Assembly: GCF_902813185.1 (NCBI RefSeq)
Contig: NZ_LR778301.1
Span: 2,852,001-2,916,000, forward strand
Reading direction: 5' to 3'
Source of the DNA: Denitratisoma oestradiolicum
GTDB lineage: Bacteria > Pseudomonadota > Gammaproteobacteria > Burkholderiales > Rhodocyclaceae
DNA: 64,000 bases
The position numbers and the translations under genes were made by a program. A model generated the notes under the pieces. The model made no database searches, had not been told where the DNA came from, and was given only the letters and a program-made list of their open reading frames with translations. Shown in pieces: positions 51,684 through 63,581 of this stretch. The number at the start of each line of letters is the position of its first letter. Positions within the stretch are counted from its first letter, which is position 1.

Positions 51684-51744
51684 ACCTCTCATTTCACCGG
51701 ACCTGCGCGAAAAGCCGCGCAGGCCGCTCACTTCCACGTTGGGG
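51684..51744 (+). other. attC1, right part
   Basis: Contains the hairpin CCTGCGCG-AAAAGC-CGCGCAGG and the right core GTTGGGG (51738-51744). With 49697-49701 it forms a 66-bp attC. Arms flanking the stem resemble those of attC2 and attC3. Confidence 0.88.
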
Positions 51745-51775
51745 GTCTCACTCCCATTAACCACAGGAGGTTTGC

Positions 51776-52093
51776 ATGCGTCACGTTCTAAAGTGCATTG
51801 TTGGTCTCGGCGATGGAATGGTCGTAACGTGCGACGGCATAAGGCACGAAGGAAAACTCTGGCTCGTTCCCGGATGGCTCGAACATCCGACCGAACCAAT
51901 TGCCATACCAGAGCGAATAATTCGTTTCGATTGCTTTCCGCATCAGAAGGATCAAGAGGGTGGTTTGGATTATCAAAACATCCAACTACCCATACCCGAG
52001 TCCGCTCTCCTTGGCCCAATGCCGCAAGGTATCGAATTCGTAGATCGCCCACAGAACCTATCCGTTCCCATCCACGAACTGAGAAAACAGTAG
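51776..52093 (+). CDS. Integron cassette protein of unknown function
   Basis: This 105-residue protein (MRHVLKCIVGLGDGMVVTC...) starts 32 bp after attC1, with a perfect AGGAGG ribosome site (51764-51769), the usual position of a cassette gene. It is acidic, without signal peptide or membrane helix, and matches no family I recognise. Its own attC (52147-52209) lies 53 bp after the stop. It is therefore a compact one-gene cassette of about 470 bp. Confidence 0.75.
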   Translation: MRHVLKCIVGLGDGMVVTCDGIRHEGKLWLVPGWLEHPTEPIAIPERIIRFDCFPHQKDQEGGLDYQNIQLPIPESALLGPMPQGIEFVDRPQNLSVPIHELRKQ

Positions 52094-52146
52094 GGACGCT
52101 CATGCCTTTTCTCCTTTTCCAAAAGTCGGCGCTGGTGGCACGGCAC

Positions 52147-52209
52147 CCCCAACGAATAAGGTTAGATCGTGATCGCGAAGCGAGCCGCGATCTGAACCGT
52201 TTGTTGGAC
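52147..52209 (+). other. attC of the small cassette (63 bp, divergent type)
   Basis: Starts CCCCAAC and ends GTTGGAC, with an imperfect palindrome between (GGTTAGATCG ... CCGCGATCTGAACC). The arms differ completely from the other three attC sites, which share one sequence type, so this cassette likely came from another source. Confidence 0.75.
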
Positions 52210-52537
52210 GAGCCCGGTCCTGCGGCGAGAGTCGCTGCATAGCAAATAGCTTTTTGGAAATATCCCCGGCGCATTGAATTGCTGGGCGAGGTGAAGCGGG
52301 CTGTGCCGAATTACGCCGATTGCGGGGGCGTTGGCTGGCGCCAAGTACCTGCGCAGGGGTGAATTACACGAATTTCAGACGAGTCGGTTGCTGAGCTTAC
52401 GGGCGCCCTCGTCCCGTCGCTTCGTCAGTGCGTCGCCGCTTACATGATTGATGCGGTCCTCGTCGCCGCGGGCGCAATCGGTATGAATAGCTCTTCTCAT
52501 ATTTATGCAATGCCGTCCAACACGCACAGGTACAAGA
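52210..52537. other. Cassette leader region, no gene seen
   Basis: About 330 bp between an attC and the next cassette gene. No supported reading frame on either strand. A GTTGGCT sequence at 52330-52336 resembles half a core site, but no partner was found. Confidence 0.4.
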
Positions 52538-53164
52538 ATGGCCGTCAAATTGAAATTGATCCTTTTGCTTCTGTTTGCGATAGGCACATCCTCCCCAGCT
52601 TGCGCGGATGAAAGTATTTCCGGGCTTTGGTCATCCGTGGCGAGAACAAAGGGCGGGCTCGGTCGTCAGTGGCAATTCAGCACCAATGGAAATGCCACTG
52701 CCACGTTTGGCGCCGTCGTGAATTTTCACTACGAAGTTCAAGGAGACAAACTCCGCATGCGTTTGGCTGGATCAAGCGCAGATCCTAGTGCCGAAGAATC
52801 CGTCCAAAGCTACAACTTACATGGCGATGAGTTGATCATCAGGCCAGCCAACGCAAAGGAGAGACAAGTCATGAAACGCGTTGGCATCGCACGCAAAGGA
52901 ACTGATCCAATTGTCGGCGAATGGGAGTTCAAACATTACACGGGAGGCATGGCCACGTTCCGCTACGGACGAAACAAGAATGCGTTGCTCTCCGTTCCAA
53001 TGCAGTCAGCCACTGGAGCATATCGAGTCCAAGGAAATATGCTATCCGTCAGCTTTCCTGGCAAGCCGCAATACTTCCGGCGCATACGGCAAACGGATGG
53101 ACGGCTAATCTTTCTTGCCACGACAAAGGAGCCAGAGGAGGTCTACGAGAGAGCACCAGAGTGA
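52538..53164 (+). CDS. Exported cassette protein with two lipocalin-like repeats
   Basis: This 208-residue protein has a signal peptide (MAVKLKLILLLLFAIGTSSPACA, cleavage before DES). Two similar beta-rich segments each begin with a G-x-W motif: SGLWSSVARTKGG ... YEVQGDKLRMRL (about 27-80) and VGEWEFKHYTGG ... YRVQGNMLSVSF (about 125-180). Such repeats suggest a small beta-barrel or lipocalin-like periplasmic protein. The ATG at 52538 is preferred because it begins the signal peptide directly; 52505 would add 11 residues. Its attC lies 12 bp after the stop. Function unknown. Confidence 0.65.
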   Translation: MAVKLKLILLLLFAIGTSSPACADESISGLWSSVARTKGGLGRQWQFSTNGNATATFGAVVNFHYEVQGDKLRMRLAGSSADPSAEESVQSYNLHGDELIIRPANAKERQVMKRVGIARKGTDPIVGEWEFKHYTGGMATFRYGRNKNALLSVPMQSATGAYRVQGNMLSVSFPGKPQYFRRIRQTDGRLIFLATTKEPEEVYERAPE

Positions 53165-53176
53165 CGCAAACCCTAC

Positions 53177-53243
53177 GCTCGACTCTACATTCGAGGCGGC
53201 CTGCGCGAAAAGCCGCGCAGGCCGGTGAATTCAAACATTGGGC
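53177..53243 (+). other. attC2 (67 bp)
   Basis: Left core GCTCGAC (one mismatch to RYYYAAC), hairpin CCTGCGCG-AAAAGC-CGCGCAGG, and right core ATTGGGC (one mismatch to GTTRRRY). It shares the ATTCGAGGCG arm with attC3 and the stem with attC1. Confidence 0.85.
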
Positions 53244-53251
53244 GTCTTGGG

Positions 53252-53506
53252 TCAGTAGTGGAAACGGAGTTGCACAATTTCCAGCGCATCGTTCACGACG
53301 CGATACACCATGCGATGTTCATCTGTGATCCGCCGAGACCAAAATCCCGATAGCGCGTGCTTCAACGGCTCCGGCTTGCCTACGCCGTTAAATGGCTCGC
53401 GCTCCGTTTCCCGAATCAGCTTGTTGATTCGTTCCACCATGCGCTTGTCTTGCTTCTGCCAATACAGGTAGTCTTCCCATGCCTCGTCAGAAAAAATCAG
53501 CTTCAC
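53252..53506 (-). CDS. Toxin of the YoeB/Txe family
   Basis: This 84-residue RelE-superfamily mRNA interferase (MKLIFSDEAWEDYLYWQ) has the C-terminal catalytic region RRITDEHRMVYRV and the final ..LRFHY with conserved Glu, Arg, His and Tyr. YoeB cleaves mRNA at the ribosome. It overlaps the antitoxin stop by 4 bp in the usual antitoxin-first order. It lies in a cassette between attC2 and attC3, facing against the array. Toxin-antitoxin cassettes stabilise chromosomal integron arrays. Confidence 0.94.
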   Translation of the reverse strand: MKLIFSDEAWEDYLYWQKQDKRMVERINKLIRETEREPFNGVGKPEPLKHALSGFWSRRITDEHRMVYRVVNDALEIVQLRFHY

Positions 53507-53754
53507 TTGGCCAGCTTCCGCTCAACACCTTTCCCAGCGTTCAACTGAGCAATCGCCGAGAGCAGGCGCTTGGCGTTGGCCGGTGTGCGCAGAAGGTAGG
53601 CCGTTTCTTCAAGCGCCTTGAAATCTTCGAGCGAAAGCATCACAACGGCCTGTTCGCCGTTGCGGGTAATTATCAGCGCCTCGTGGTCGTTGCACACCCG
53701 ATCCATGGTAGTCGCCAAGTTCGCGCGAGCTGTAGTGTAGGTAATCGCATCCAT
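53503..53754 (-). CDS. Antitoxin of the YefM/Phd family
   Basis: This 83-residue antitoxin has the Phd/YefM N-terminal DNA-binding fold (YTTARANLATTMDRVCNDHEALIITRNGEQAVVMLSLEDFKALEET) and a flexible C-terminal toxin-binding tail (LLSAIAQLNAGKG). It neutralises the YoeB toxin and represses the operon by binding the palindrome just upstream at 53771-53788. Confidence 0.94.
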   Translation of the reverse strand: MDAITYTTARANLATTMDRVCNDHEALIITRNGEQAVVMLSLEDFKALEETAYLLRTPANAKRLLSAIAQLNAGKGVERKLAK

Positions 53755-53770
53755 ACTGGGGCTCCTTATA

Positions 53771-53788
53771 TGTACGCACTACTGTACA
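53771..53788. promoter_or_regulatory. Probable YefM/YoeB operator
   Basis: TGTAC and TGTACA form an inverted repeat (TGTACGCACTACTGTACA) 17 bp upstream of the antitoxin start. YefM operators in studied systems are built around TGTACA palindromes. Confidence 0.7.
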
Positions 53789-53825
53789 TCTTAGGCGGGT
53801 CAATGTCCAGCGCGCTGGCAAAGAC

Positions 53826-53834
53826 GCCCAACCC
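53826..53834 (+). other. attC3, left part (split by IS1111-type element)
   Basis: GCCCAAC plus two bases, a perfect RYYYAAC core immediately before the insertion sequence. Joined to 55111 onward it gives a 68-bp attC with the same core-to-stem spacing (16 bases) as attC1. Confidence 0.78.
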
Positions 53835-55110
53835 TGCGTATATGGACTCCCCCAGAACGCAAGGAAACTGACCGATAGGTCTGGCAGTAGGGAAACGCAT
53901 GCAGTCGTATCCCCTGGGGACCTTGTATCCGGCATCTGAAGTGGGCTCTCGTTGGCCCGTGCCGACATGGAATCTGCTCACGGAGCGCCAATCGCTACAA
54001 GCGGCAAGCGTGATGCTGCCGGCAGCGTTATCCCAAGGGGATTCCCGTTGGTCATTACACAGGCCGCCTTGTTGTGGTGGGTTCGAGCCTGGATGTTGGT
54101 GGCCCAGGTGCGCAAGCCATCCAGGGATCGGCCGGCGTTACGACCGACTACCGCTGCCCGTAGCAACACTCGGGCGCCATGAGTCAGCAGCATGCGCAAA
54201 TAGCGATCCCCCTTCTTGGAGATGCGCCCCAGCTTGCGGGTGTTGCCGGATGAGAATTCCTTGGGCGTGAGACCGAACCAACTGGCGAAGTGTCGGGCAT
54301 CCTTGAAGTGACGGACCGTCCCACCCGTGGCCGCGACCATGGCAGTTGCCGTCAGCAACCCGATGCCGGGAATGGTCAGCAGCTGGGTACAGGCCGGGCT
54401 CTGCCGCGCCAGGGCGGTCAGTTCTCGTTCCAGTTGGCCGATGCGTTGCTCCAGCAGACGGATTTCCTCGATCAGCAGTTTCATCGATTCCCGGATCAAC
54501 GCAGGCACAGCGGAGCCGGGATCAGCCAAGGCCCGACTCATGGCTTCGATGCCGGTTCGCGCCCCCTGGGGCACCACCAAACCGAATTCCCGGCAGAAGC
54601 CCCGTAGCGTGTTGATGCGGGAGGTTCGGGTCGCCATCCAGCGCGACCGGATACGGTGCAGCCCTTGCAGGGCCTGCTGTTCCACTGACTTCACCTGGAC
54701 CGGCACGATGTCGGCACAGCGGGCAGCCTCCAACAGGGCACAGGCATCGGCGGCATCGGTCTTGTTGCGTTTGACGTAGGCCCGGATGTAAGCGGCGGGC
54801 AACAGACGGACCTCGATGCCCAACCGATTGAACCAGCGTCCCCAATGGTGGGCGGAGCCACAGGCTTCCATGATGACAAGACTGACTTCCCGATTCTGGA
54901 ACCAACGTTCAAACTGACTGCGGGTCAGTCGATGCTGCTCAATGACTTTCCACTTGTCATCAGCAACGGCAATTTGGAATACACTCTTGGCAAGATCAAC
55001 GGCCACGGTAGTAGCATGCATTTTGGACTCCTCTCGTCGAAGACCGATCCCCGTCCCCACGAGCACCGGTGGCGCCCATTGGGCGCCAAAAGGACGGGGG
55101 AGTCCATCCC
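53835..55110. mobile_element. IS110-family (IS1111-group) element inserted in attC3
   Basis: About 1276 bp. Subterminal 12-bp inverted repeats ATGGACTCCCCC lie at 53842-53853 and, inverted, 55096-55107, some 7 and 3 bp inside the ends as in IS1111 elements. There is no target duplication, and the transposase gene runs leftward. Boundaries were set by reconstructing the attC. IS1111-attC elements are known to insert specifically into integron attC sites. Confidence 0.85.
53978..55021 (-). CDS. IS110-family transposase (DEDD type)
   Basis: This 347-residue protein has an N-terminal DEDD_Tnp_IS110 domain (VAVDLAKSVFQIAV, VIMEACGSAHHWGRW, RNKTDAADACALLEAA) and a C-terminal Transposase_20 domain (LLTIPGIGLLTATAMVA, ASWFGLTPKEFSSGNTRKLGRISKKGDRYLRMLLTHGA). 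The ATG at 55021 follows a GAGGAG site; an in-frame upstream start at 55066 lies in the element's end. Frame intact. Confidence 0.92.
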   Translation of the reverse strand: MHATTVAVDLAKSVFQIAVADDKWKVIEQHRLTRSQFERWFQNREVSLVIMEACGSAHHWGRWFNRLGIEVRLLPAAYIRAYVKRNKTDAADACALLEAARCADIVPVQVKSVEQQALQGLHRIRSRWMATRTSRINTLRGFCREFGLVVPQGARTGIEAMSRALADPGSAVPALIRESMKLLIEEIRLLEQRIGQLERELTALARQSPACTQLLTIPGIGLLTATAMVAATGGTVRHFKDARHFASWFGLTPKEFSSGNTRKLGRISKKGDRYLRMLLTHGARVLLRAAVVGRNAGRSLDGLRTWATNIQARTHHNKAACVMTNGNPLGITLPAASRLPLVAIGAP

Positions 55111-55169
55111 ATCATTCGAGGCGACCTGCGCGAAAAGCTGCGCAGGCGCCTCAACTCCACTACTTGGGT
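55111..55169 (+). other. attC3, right part
   Basis: Contains the arm ATTCGAGGCG, the stem CCTGCGCG-AAAAGC-TGCGCAGG and the right core CTTGGGT (one mismatch). It is the last attC of the array, directly followed by integrase sequence. Confidence 0.82.
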
Positions 55170-55548
55170 GCTTGGTGAAAAAACCAAGAATGGCAAATCC
55201 CTGGCTGTTCCGCTCTCAACTAGAGCAGTAGCAGTATTGGAGGCTTGGCGAGGCAAACATCCGCGCTGGGTTTTTCCGAAAGCTGGACGGCCCGTCCATC
55301 AGACGAGCACGAAGGCTTGGCTTGAAGCTTTGGAACGAGCAGGCATCGAGGATTTTTGTTGGCACGACTTACGCCACACCTGGGCGAGCTGGCACGTCAT
55401 GAGCGGCACGCTTGGAGGTGCTGCAGAAGCTGGGGGGGGGTGGGCTGACCTGAAGATGGTCATGCAGTACGCGCACCTGGCACCGGACTACCTGGCCGGC
55501 TATGCCAATAATGCCAAGCCCTGGGACGCCCAGGCCGCTGTGGCGTAA
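55170..55548 (+). pseudogene. Truncated phage-type integrase
   Basis: Only the C-terminal catalytic part of a tyrosine integrase remains (about 125 codons): GEKTKNGKSLAVPLS, WHDLRHTWASWHVMSGT, and MQYAHLAPDYLAGYA with the active-site Tyr. The 5' two-thirds are missing exactly at the end of attC3. Between HxxR and the final His, the frame reads GGAAEAGGGW where the family has a PLEVLQxLGGW-type helix. A one-base loss near 55411 and a gain in the long G-run near 55431-55440 explain this, unless the G-run is a sequencing error. The gene faces tRNA-Val, the classic integration site arrangement. Confidence 0.85.
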
Positions 55549-55659
55549 ACTGTGCCGTGCTGAAGAGAAATGTGACGTTCTGTGACGTGAAACCAAGGTT
55601 CCGCCATGACGCAGGAATCAGCTTAAAACCTCTGAAACCCGCGCCAATACTGGGAAACT

Positions 55660-55736
55660 TGGTAGGCGCGATTGGACTCGAACCAACGACCCCCACCATG
55701 TCAAGGTGGTGCTCTAACCAGCTGAGCTACGCGCCT
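55660..55736 (-). tRNA. tRNA-Val (anticodon GAC)
   Basis: A 77-nt cloverleaf on the minus strand starts AGGCGCGTAGCTCAG, with anticodon stem-loop CCACC-TTGACAT-GGTGG, T-arm GTTGG-TTCGAGT-CCAAT and an encoded CCA. Its 3' end faces the truncated integrase, so it was probably the attachment site of the element that left that integrase. Confidence 0.96.
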
Positions 55737-55828
55737 GTTAAGGAGGCGCGGATTCTACTTGAAAAGCGCTCCCTGTCAAAGGGGGGTGGCCGACTGAAAC
55801 GATTGCAGCGCCGAACCGGCGGGAATTA

Positions 55829-59660
<3,832 letters not shown>

Positions 59661-59661
<1 letters not shown>

Positions 59662-59855
59662 TACTTCACCACCATCATCAGAATCAGTCCCGTCAGCAGG
59701 GAGGACAAGCCGATGAACCGGAGCTGGCCATCGGTAAATTCGGTCACCCGGCGGAAGGTCTCCCGCCACACCCGGGGCGCGAGAAAAGGCAACAGACCTT
59801 CGATCACCAGCATCAGGGCGAAGGCCAGCAGTAGCGTGGACGCCGTCACGATCAC
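59661..59855 (-). CDS. DUF2065 small membrane protein
   Basis: This 64-residue protein has two hydrophobic helices ([22 protein letters not shown] and [17 protein letters not shown]) linked by the conserved segment [20 protein letters not shown]. This small family regularly sits between hflC and hisZ; its role is unknown. It overlaps hflC by 4 bp and hisZ by 1-3 bp. Confidence 0.9.
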
Positions 59856-60730
59856 TTGCCGCCGCGGCCGGCGCTTTTCAGATACTTGAAAAAGTCGGAA
59901 TTGGGCTCCACCACCAGCACATCGCTCTTGCTGCGGAAGCTGGACCGATAGGCCTCCATGCTGCGGTAGAAGGCGTAGAACTCGGGGTTGCGGCCCATGG
60001 CCTCGCCATAGACGGAAGCAGCCTTGGCGTCACCCTCGCCCTTGACCTTCTGGGCCTCCCGATAGGCCTCGGCAACGATCACCTCCCGCTGGCGGTCGGC
60101 ATCGGCCTTGATCTTCTCGGCCTCGGCGCCACCCTGGGAACGCAGCTCGTTGGCCACCCGCTTGCGCTCGGTTTCCATGCGGCGATAGACCGACTCGGAA
60201 ACCTCGGGTGGGAAATCCACCCGCTTCAGGCGCACATCGACGATCTGCACGCCCATGGTGCGGGCATCGGCATCGGCCTTGCGCTGCACCTCGTTCATGA
60301 TCTTGTCCCGTTCGCCGGACACCACGTCGTGGACGGTGCGACGACCGAACTCCTCCCGCAGGCCGGAATTCACGGTCTGGGAAAGACGGGTGCGTGCCAC
60401 CTGCTCGTCGCCAGCCACAGAAACGTAGTACTGCTTCACGTCATGGATGCGCCATTTGACGTAGGAGTCCACCAGCACGGGTTTCTTCTCCGCCGTCAGA
60501 AAACGTTCCGGTTCCACGGAGTCCAGGGTCAGGATGCGCTTATCAAAAAAGCGCACGTTCTGCAGCAGGGGCCATTTGACGGTAAGGCCCGGATCGGTGA
60601 TCACGTCCTTGACTTCGCCCAACTGAAAGACCAGGGCGTACTGGCGCTGATCCACGGTGAAGATTATGGTATTGAGGAGCAGCAACAGGCCGACCACAAC
60701 AGCCGCAGCGATGGATAATTGGCGATGCAT
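59852..60730 (-). CDS. hflC: HflC, protease modulator (SPFH family)
   Basis: This 292-residue protein has an N-terminal membrane helix ([26 protein letters not shown]) and a band-7/SPFH domain (about 20-190) followed by a coiled coil rich in Glu, Ala and Lys. With HflK it forms the large periplasmic cage around FtsH and modulates membrane protein turnover. Its start meets the hflK stop. Confidence 0.95.
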   Translation of the reverse strand: MHRQLSIAAAVVVGLLLLLNTIIFTVDQRQYALVFQLGEVKDVITDPGLTVKWPLLQNVRFFDKRILTLDSVEPERFLTAEKKPVLVDSYVKWRIHDVKQYYVSVAGDEQVARTRLSQTVNSGLREEFGRRTVHDVVSGERDKIMNEVQRKADADARTMGVQIVDVRLKRVDFPPEVSESVYRRMETERKRVANELRSQGGAEAEKIKADADRQREVIVAEAYREAQKVKGEGDAKAASVYGEAMGRNPEFYAFYRSMEAYRSSFRSKSDVLVVEPNSDFFKYLKSAGRGGK

Positions 60731-62007
60731 CAGCGAATCCCCCTATCCCGGGAACGCAGGGAATCCCGCGAACGATTGTCACCGCTCCCCCCCACCGGCG
60801 GAGCCTTTTCCAGTTGCGGCGGCACTTCATTGGAAACCGGCGCCGACGGGGCATGACTGGCTGGTGCCGGCTCGCTGGGCCCGGCCTGGGCGGCCACGCC
60901 GACACTGGCAGCCTGCATCAGCTTGTCCAGGGGCAGATAGAGCAGGTTGCCCTGGCCCTTGGCATCCACCATCACCTTGCTCGTGTTGCTGTAGATCTGT
61001 TGCAGCGTCTCCAGATACATGCGCTGCCGGGTGACTTCCGGATAGCGGGCGTATTCGACCAGTATCTGCTTGAAGCGCGAGGCGTCGCCCTGGGCGGTGG
61101 CGACGATGCGGCTCTTGTAACCCGAGGCTTCCTCGGTCAGCCGGGCGGCGGTGCCCTGGGCACGCGGTATCACATCGTTGGCGTAGGCCTGGCCCTCGTT
61201 CTTCTGCCGCTCCCTGTCCTGCCCAGCCTTCACCGCATCGTCGAAAGCGGCCTGTACCTGCTCCGGCGGCTGGGTGCTTTGCATGGTCACGGCCCGAATC
61301 TGAATGCCCGTTTCATAACGATCCAGAATGTCCTGCATCAGCTTGGTGGTGTTGGCGGCGATCACGTCGCGCCCTTCGTAGAGCACGAAGTCCATCTTGT
61401 TCTTGCCCACCACTTCGCGGATCGCCGTCTCGGCGGCCTGGGTCACAGCCTCGTCGGGAAAGCGGTTCTTGAATATGTAGTCCTGGGGGCTCTTCAGCAG
61501 GTACTGCACGGCGAACTGGACGCTGACGATGTTCTCGTCGTCGGTCAGCATCAGGGCCTCCTTCAGCACCTTGTTCTTTTCCGAGCCCCGGTAGCCCACC
61601 TCCACGGTGCGCACCCCGGACAGGTTCACCACCTCATGGCTCTGGATGGGCCAGGGCATGCGCCAGCGCAGGCCCGGATCGGTGGTTTCCTTGTAGCGTC
61701 CGAACTGCAAGACCACGCCCCGCTGACTGGCATCGACGATGTAGAAGCCACTGGCGATCCACAGCACCGCCACCAAGCCCAGCAGCAGACCAACGCCGCC
61801 ACCGAACTGGCGCGGAGTCAGGGAGGGCATTTCGCCGCCACCGAAGCCACCGCCATTGCCACCGCCGCCCCGCTTGCCGCCGAACATTCCGGACAGCCGG
61901 CGATTGAAGTCGCGCCAGAGTTCATCCAGGTCCGGGGGACCCTGATCTCCGTTGCCCTTCTTGTCACCATCCGGCTTGTTGCCCCAGCCGTGGTCGTTCA
62001 AAGACAT
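60730..62007 (-). CDS. hflK: HflK, FtsH protease modulator (SPFH family)
   Basis: This 425-residue protein has a Gly-rich cytoplasmic N-terminus (MSLNDHGWGNKPDG..., FGGKRGGGGNGGGFGGG), one membrane helix (GVGLLLGLVAVLWIASGFYIV, about 74-94), a band-7 domain and a coiled coil. It partners HflC. The ATG at 62007 is chosen because the Gly-rich HflK N-terminus begins there; an in-frame ATG at 62067 would overlap hflX. Confidence 0.95.
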   Translation of the reverse strand: MSLNDHGWGNKPDGDKKGNGDQGPPDLDELWRDFNRRLSGMFGGKRGGGGNGGGFGGGEMPSLTPRQFGGGVGLLLGLVAVLWIASGFYIVDASQRGVVLQFGRYKETTDPGLRWRMPWPIQSHEVVNLSGVRTVEVGYRGSEKNKVLKEALMLTDDENIVSVQFAVQYLLKSPQDYIFKNRFPDEAVTQAAETAIREVVGKNKMDFVLYEGRDVIAANTTKLMQDILDRYETGIQIRAVTMQSTQPPEQVQAAFDDAVKAGQDRERQKNEGQAYANDVIPRAQGTAARLTEEASGYKSRIVATAQGDASRFKQILVEYARYPEVTRQRMYLETLQQIYSNTSKVMVDAKGQGNLLYLPLDKLMQAASVGVAAQAGPSEPAPASHAPSAPVSNEVPPQLEKAPPVGGSGDNRSRDSLRSRDRGIR

Positions 62008-62021
62008 GAGAATTCCGGCAA

Positions 62022-63215
62022 TCACGATGATGAAGTTCCGGGTTGGTTGAATGGGTAGCCGGTGCAATGACCAGGCACTGCTGCGTCTGCGTCGGGCTGT
62101 CCGTTACGCTCCCGCGCCACCTCGGCCAGGGCCTCGCGCAGGAGTGCCAGGCCGGCGCCGGTTCGTGCACTGCAACGAACGCGGCGGATTTTACCATGGT
62201 CATCGTCCTCGCCACGGTCGATGCCTGGCTCCACGGCGCTCAGGTCGATCTTGTTCCAGACCAGGATCTGGGGTACCCCGCCAGCGCCGATCTCTTCCAG
62301 CACCCGGCTCACCGCCGTCATCTGCTGGTCCCGATCCGGGCTGGCGGAATCCACCACATGCAGCAGCAGGTCCGCCATGGCGGTTTCTTCCAGTGTGGCA
62401 TGAAAGGCAGCCACCAGGGAGTGAGGCAGGTCGCGAATGAACCCCACGGTATCGGAGATGACAATCTGCCCCGCGCCTTCCACGAACAGGCGACGGGAGG
62501 TGGTGTCCAGGGTGGCGAACAACTGATTCGCCGCGTAGGCACCGGCCTTGGTCAGGGCGTTGAACAGGGTGCTCTTGCCCGCGTTGGTATAGCCCACCAA
62601 AGATACCGACAGGACCTCGCTGCGCTCCCTCGAGCGACGACGCACCGCCCGCTGCCGTTCATGGATGCGCAGTCGCTCCTTGAGCAGGGCAACCCGCTTG
62701 CCCAGCAGGCGCCGGTCGGTCTCCAGTTGTTTCTCGCCGGGGCCACGCAGGCCGATGCCGCCCTTCTGCCGCTCCAGGTGAGTCCAGCCCCGCACCAATC
62801 GCGTCGCCAGGTGCTGCAACTGAGCCAGCTCCACCTGAAGCTTGCCTTCATGGCTGCGGGCGCGCAGGGCGAAGATGTCCAGGATCAGGCTGGTGCGATC
62901 CACCACCCGGATTTGCAGGATTTTTTCCAGATTGCGCTGCTGGCCCGGGGACAGCTCGTGATTGAAGATGATCAGTTCGGCGCCATGCAGCCGGGCGGTG
63001 TCGCCGATTTCCGCCACCTTGCCCTTGCCCGCGAAAGTAGCGGGATCGGGGCTGCCGCGCTTGCCGCCGACCACGGCCAGGGGCGTGGCACCGGCGCTGG
63101 TCGCCAGCAGTTCAAGCTCATCCAGGCGTTCGGCGTAATCCTCGGCGCCAAAATCCAACTGGACGAGAACGGCTCCCGAAGTGGACGAGGAACCTGAGGC
63201 GGGGCGGTCAAACAT
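62022..63215 (-). CDS. hflX: GTPase HflX
   Basis: This 397-residue ribosome-associated GTPase splits stalled or stress-damaged ribosomes. It has an N-terminal HflX domain ending in the linker GGIGLRGPGEKQLETDRR, then a GTPase domain with G1 GYTNAGKST, G3 DTVGF and G4 NKID (VWNKIDL). It lies between hfq and hflK in the standard order. Confidence 0.96.
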   Translation of the reverse strand: MFDRPASGSSSTSGAVLVQLDFGAEDYAERLDELELLATSAGATPLAVVGGKRGSPDPATFAGKGKVAEIGDTARLHGAELIIFNHELSPGQQRNLEKILQIRVVDRTSLILDIFALRARSHEGKLQVELAQLQHLATRLVRGWTHLERQKGGIGLRGPGEKQLETDRRLLGKRVALLKERLRIHERQRAVRRRSRERSEVLSVSLVGYTNAGKSTLFNALTKAGAYAANQLFATLDTTSRRLFVEGAGQIVISDTVGFIRDLPHSLVAAFHATLEETAMADLLLHVVDSASPDRDQQMTAVSRVLEEIGAGGVPQILVWNKIDLSAVEPGIDRGEDDDHGKIRRVRCSARTGAGLALLREALAEVARERNGQPDADAAVPGHCTGYPFNQPGTSSS

Positions 63216-63268
63216 TGCAGGCGGGGGAAACCGGCCCCGCTCTGCCGGCGGAATGGGGCATCAATCCA

Positions 63269-63502
63269 TCAATCGGTGGCGTCGGTGCTGAAATTGACGG
63301 GTCGCGTCGGCACAATGGTGGAAATGGCGTGCTTGTAGACCATCTGGGTCACGGTATTCTTGAGCAGCACCACATACTGATCGAAGGACTCGACCTGACC
63401 TTGCAGCTTGATGCCATTGACCAGGTAGATGGAAACGGGAATATGCTCACGACGTAGCGTATTCAGGAACGGGTCTTGTAGCATTTGCCCTTTACTGCTC
63501 AT
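63269..63502 (-). CDS. hfq: RNA chaperone Hfq
   Basis: This 77-residue Sm-like hexameric protein pairs small RNAs with mRNAs. It carries Q-DPFLN at the N-terminus, Sm1 [25 protein letters not shown] and Sm2 [10 protein letters not shown], including the proximal-face residues Gln, Phe (SFD), Lys and His. The C-terminal tail is short, as in other betaproteobacteria. Confidence 0.97.
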   Translation of the reverse strand: MSSKGQMLQDPFLNTLRREHIPVSIYLVNGIKLQGQVESFDQYVVLLKNTVTQMVYKHAISTIVPTRPVNFSTDATD

Positions 63503-63581
63503 GGGGAACCCCCTGTTCTATTTTTGAGTTGGCACTTTAATCGATTTCCCCATGGCTTTCCAGCCTGGGCGGGCGCAGACG

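Noticed and set aside
52322..52345. A fifth attC near the GTTGGCT sequence
   Set aside because: The third R position is C, and no RYYYAAC partner or hairpin lies within 150 bp upstream.
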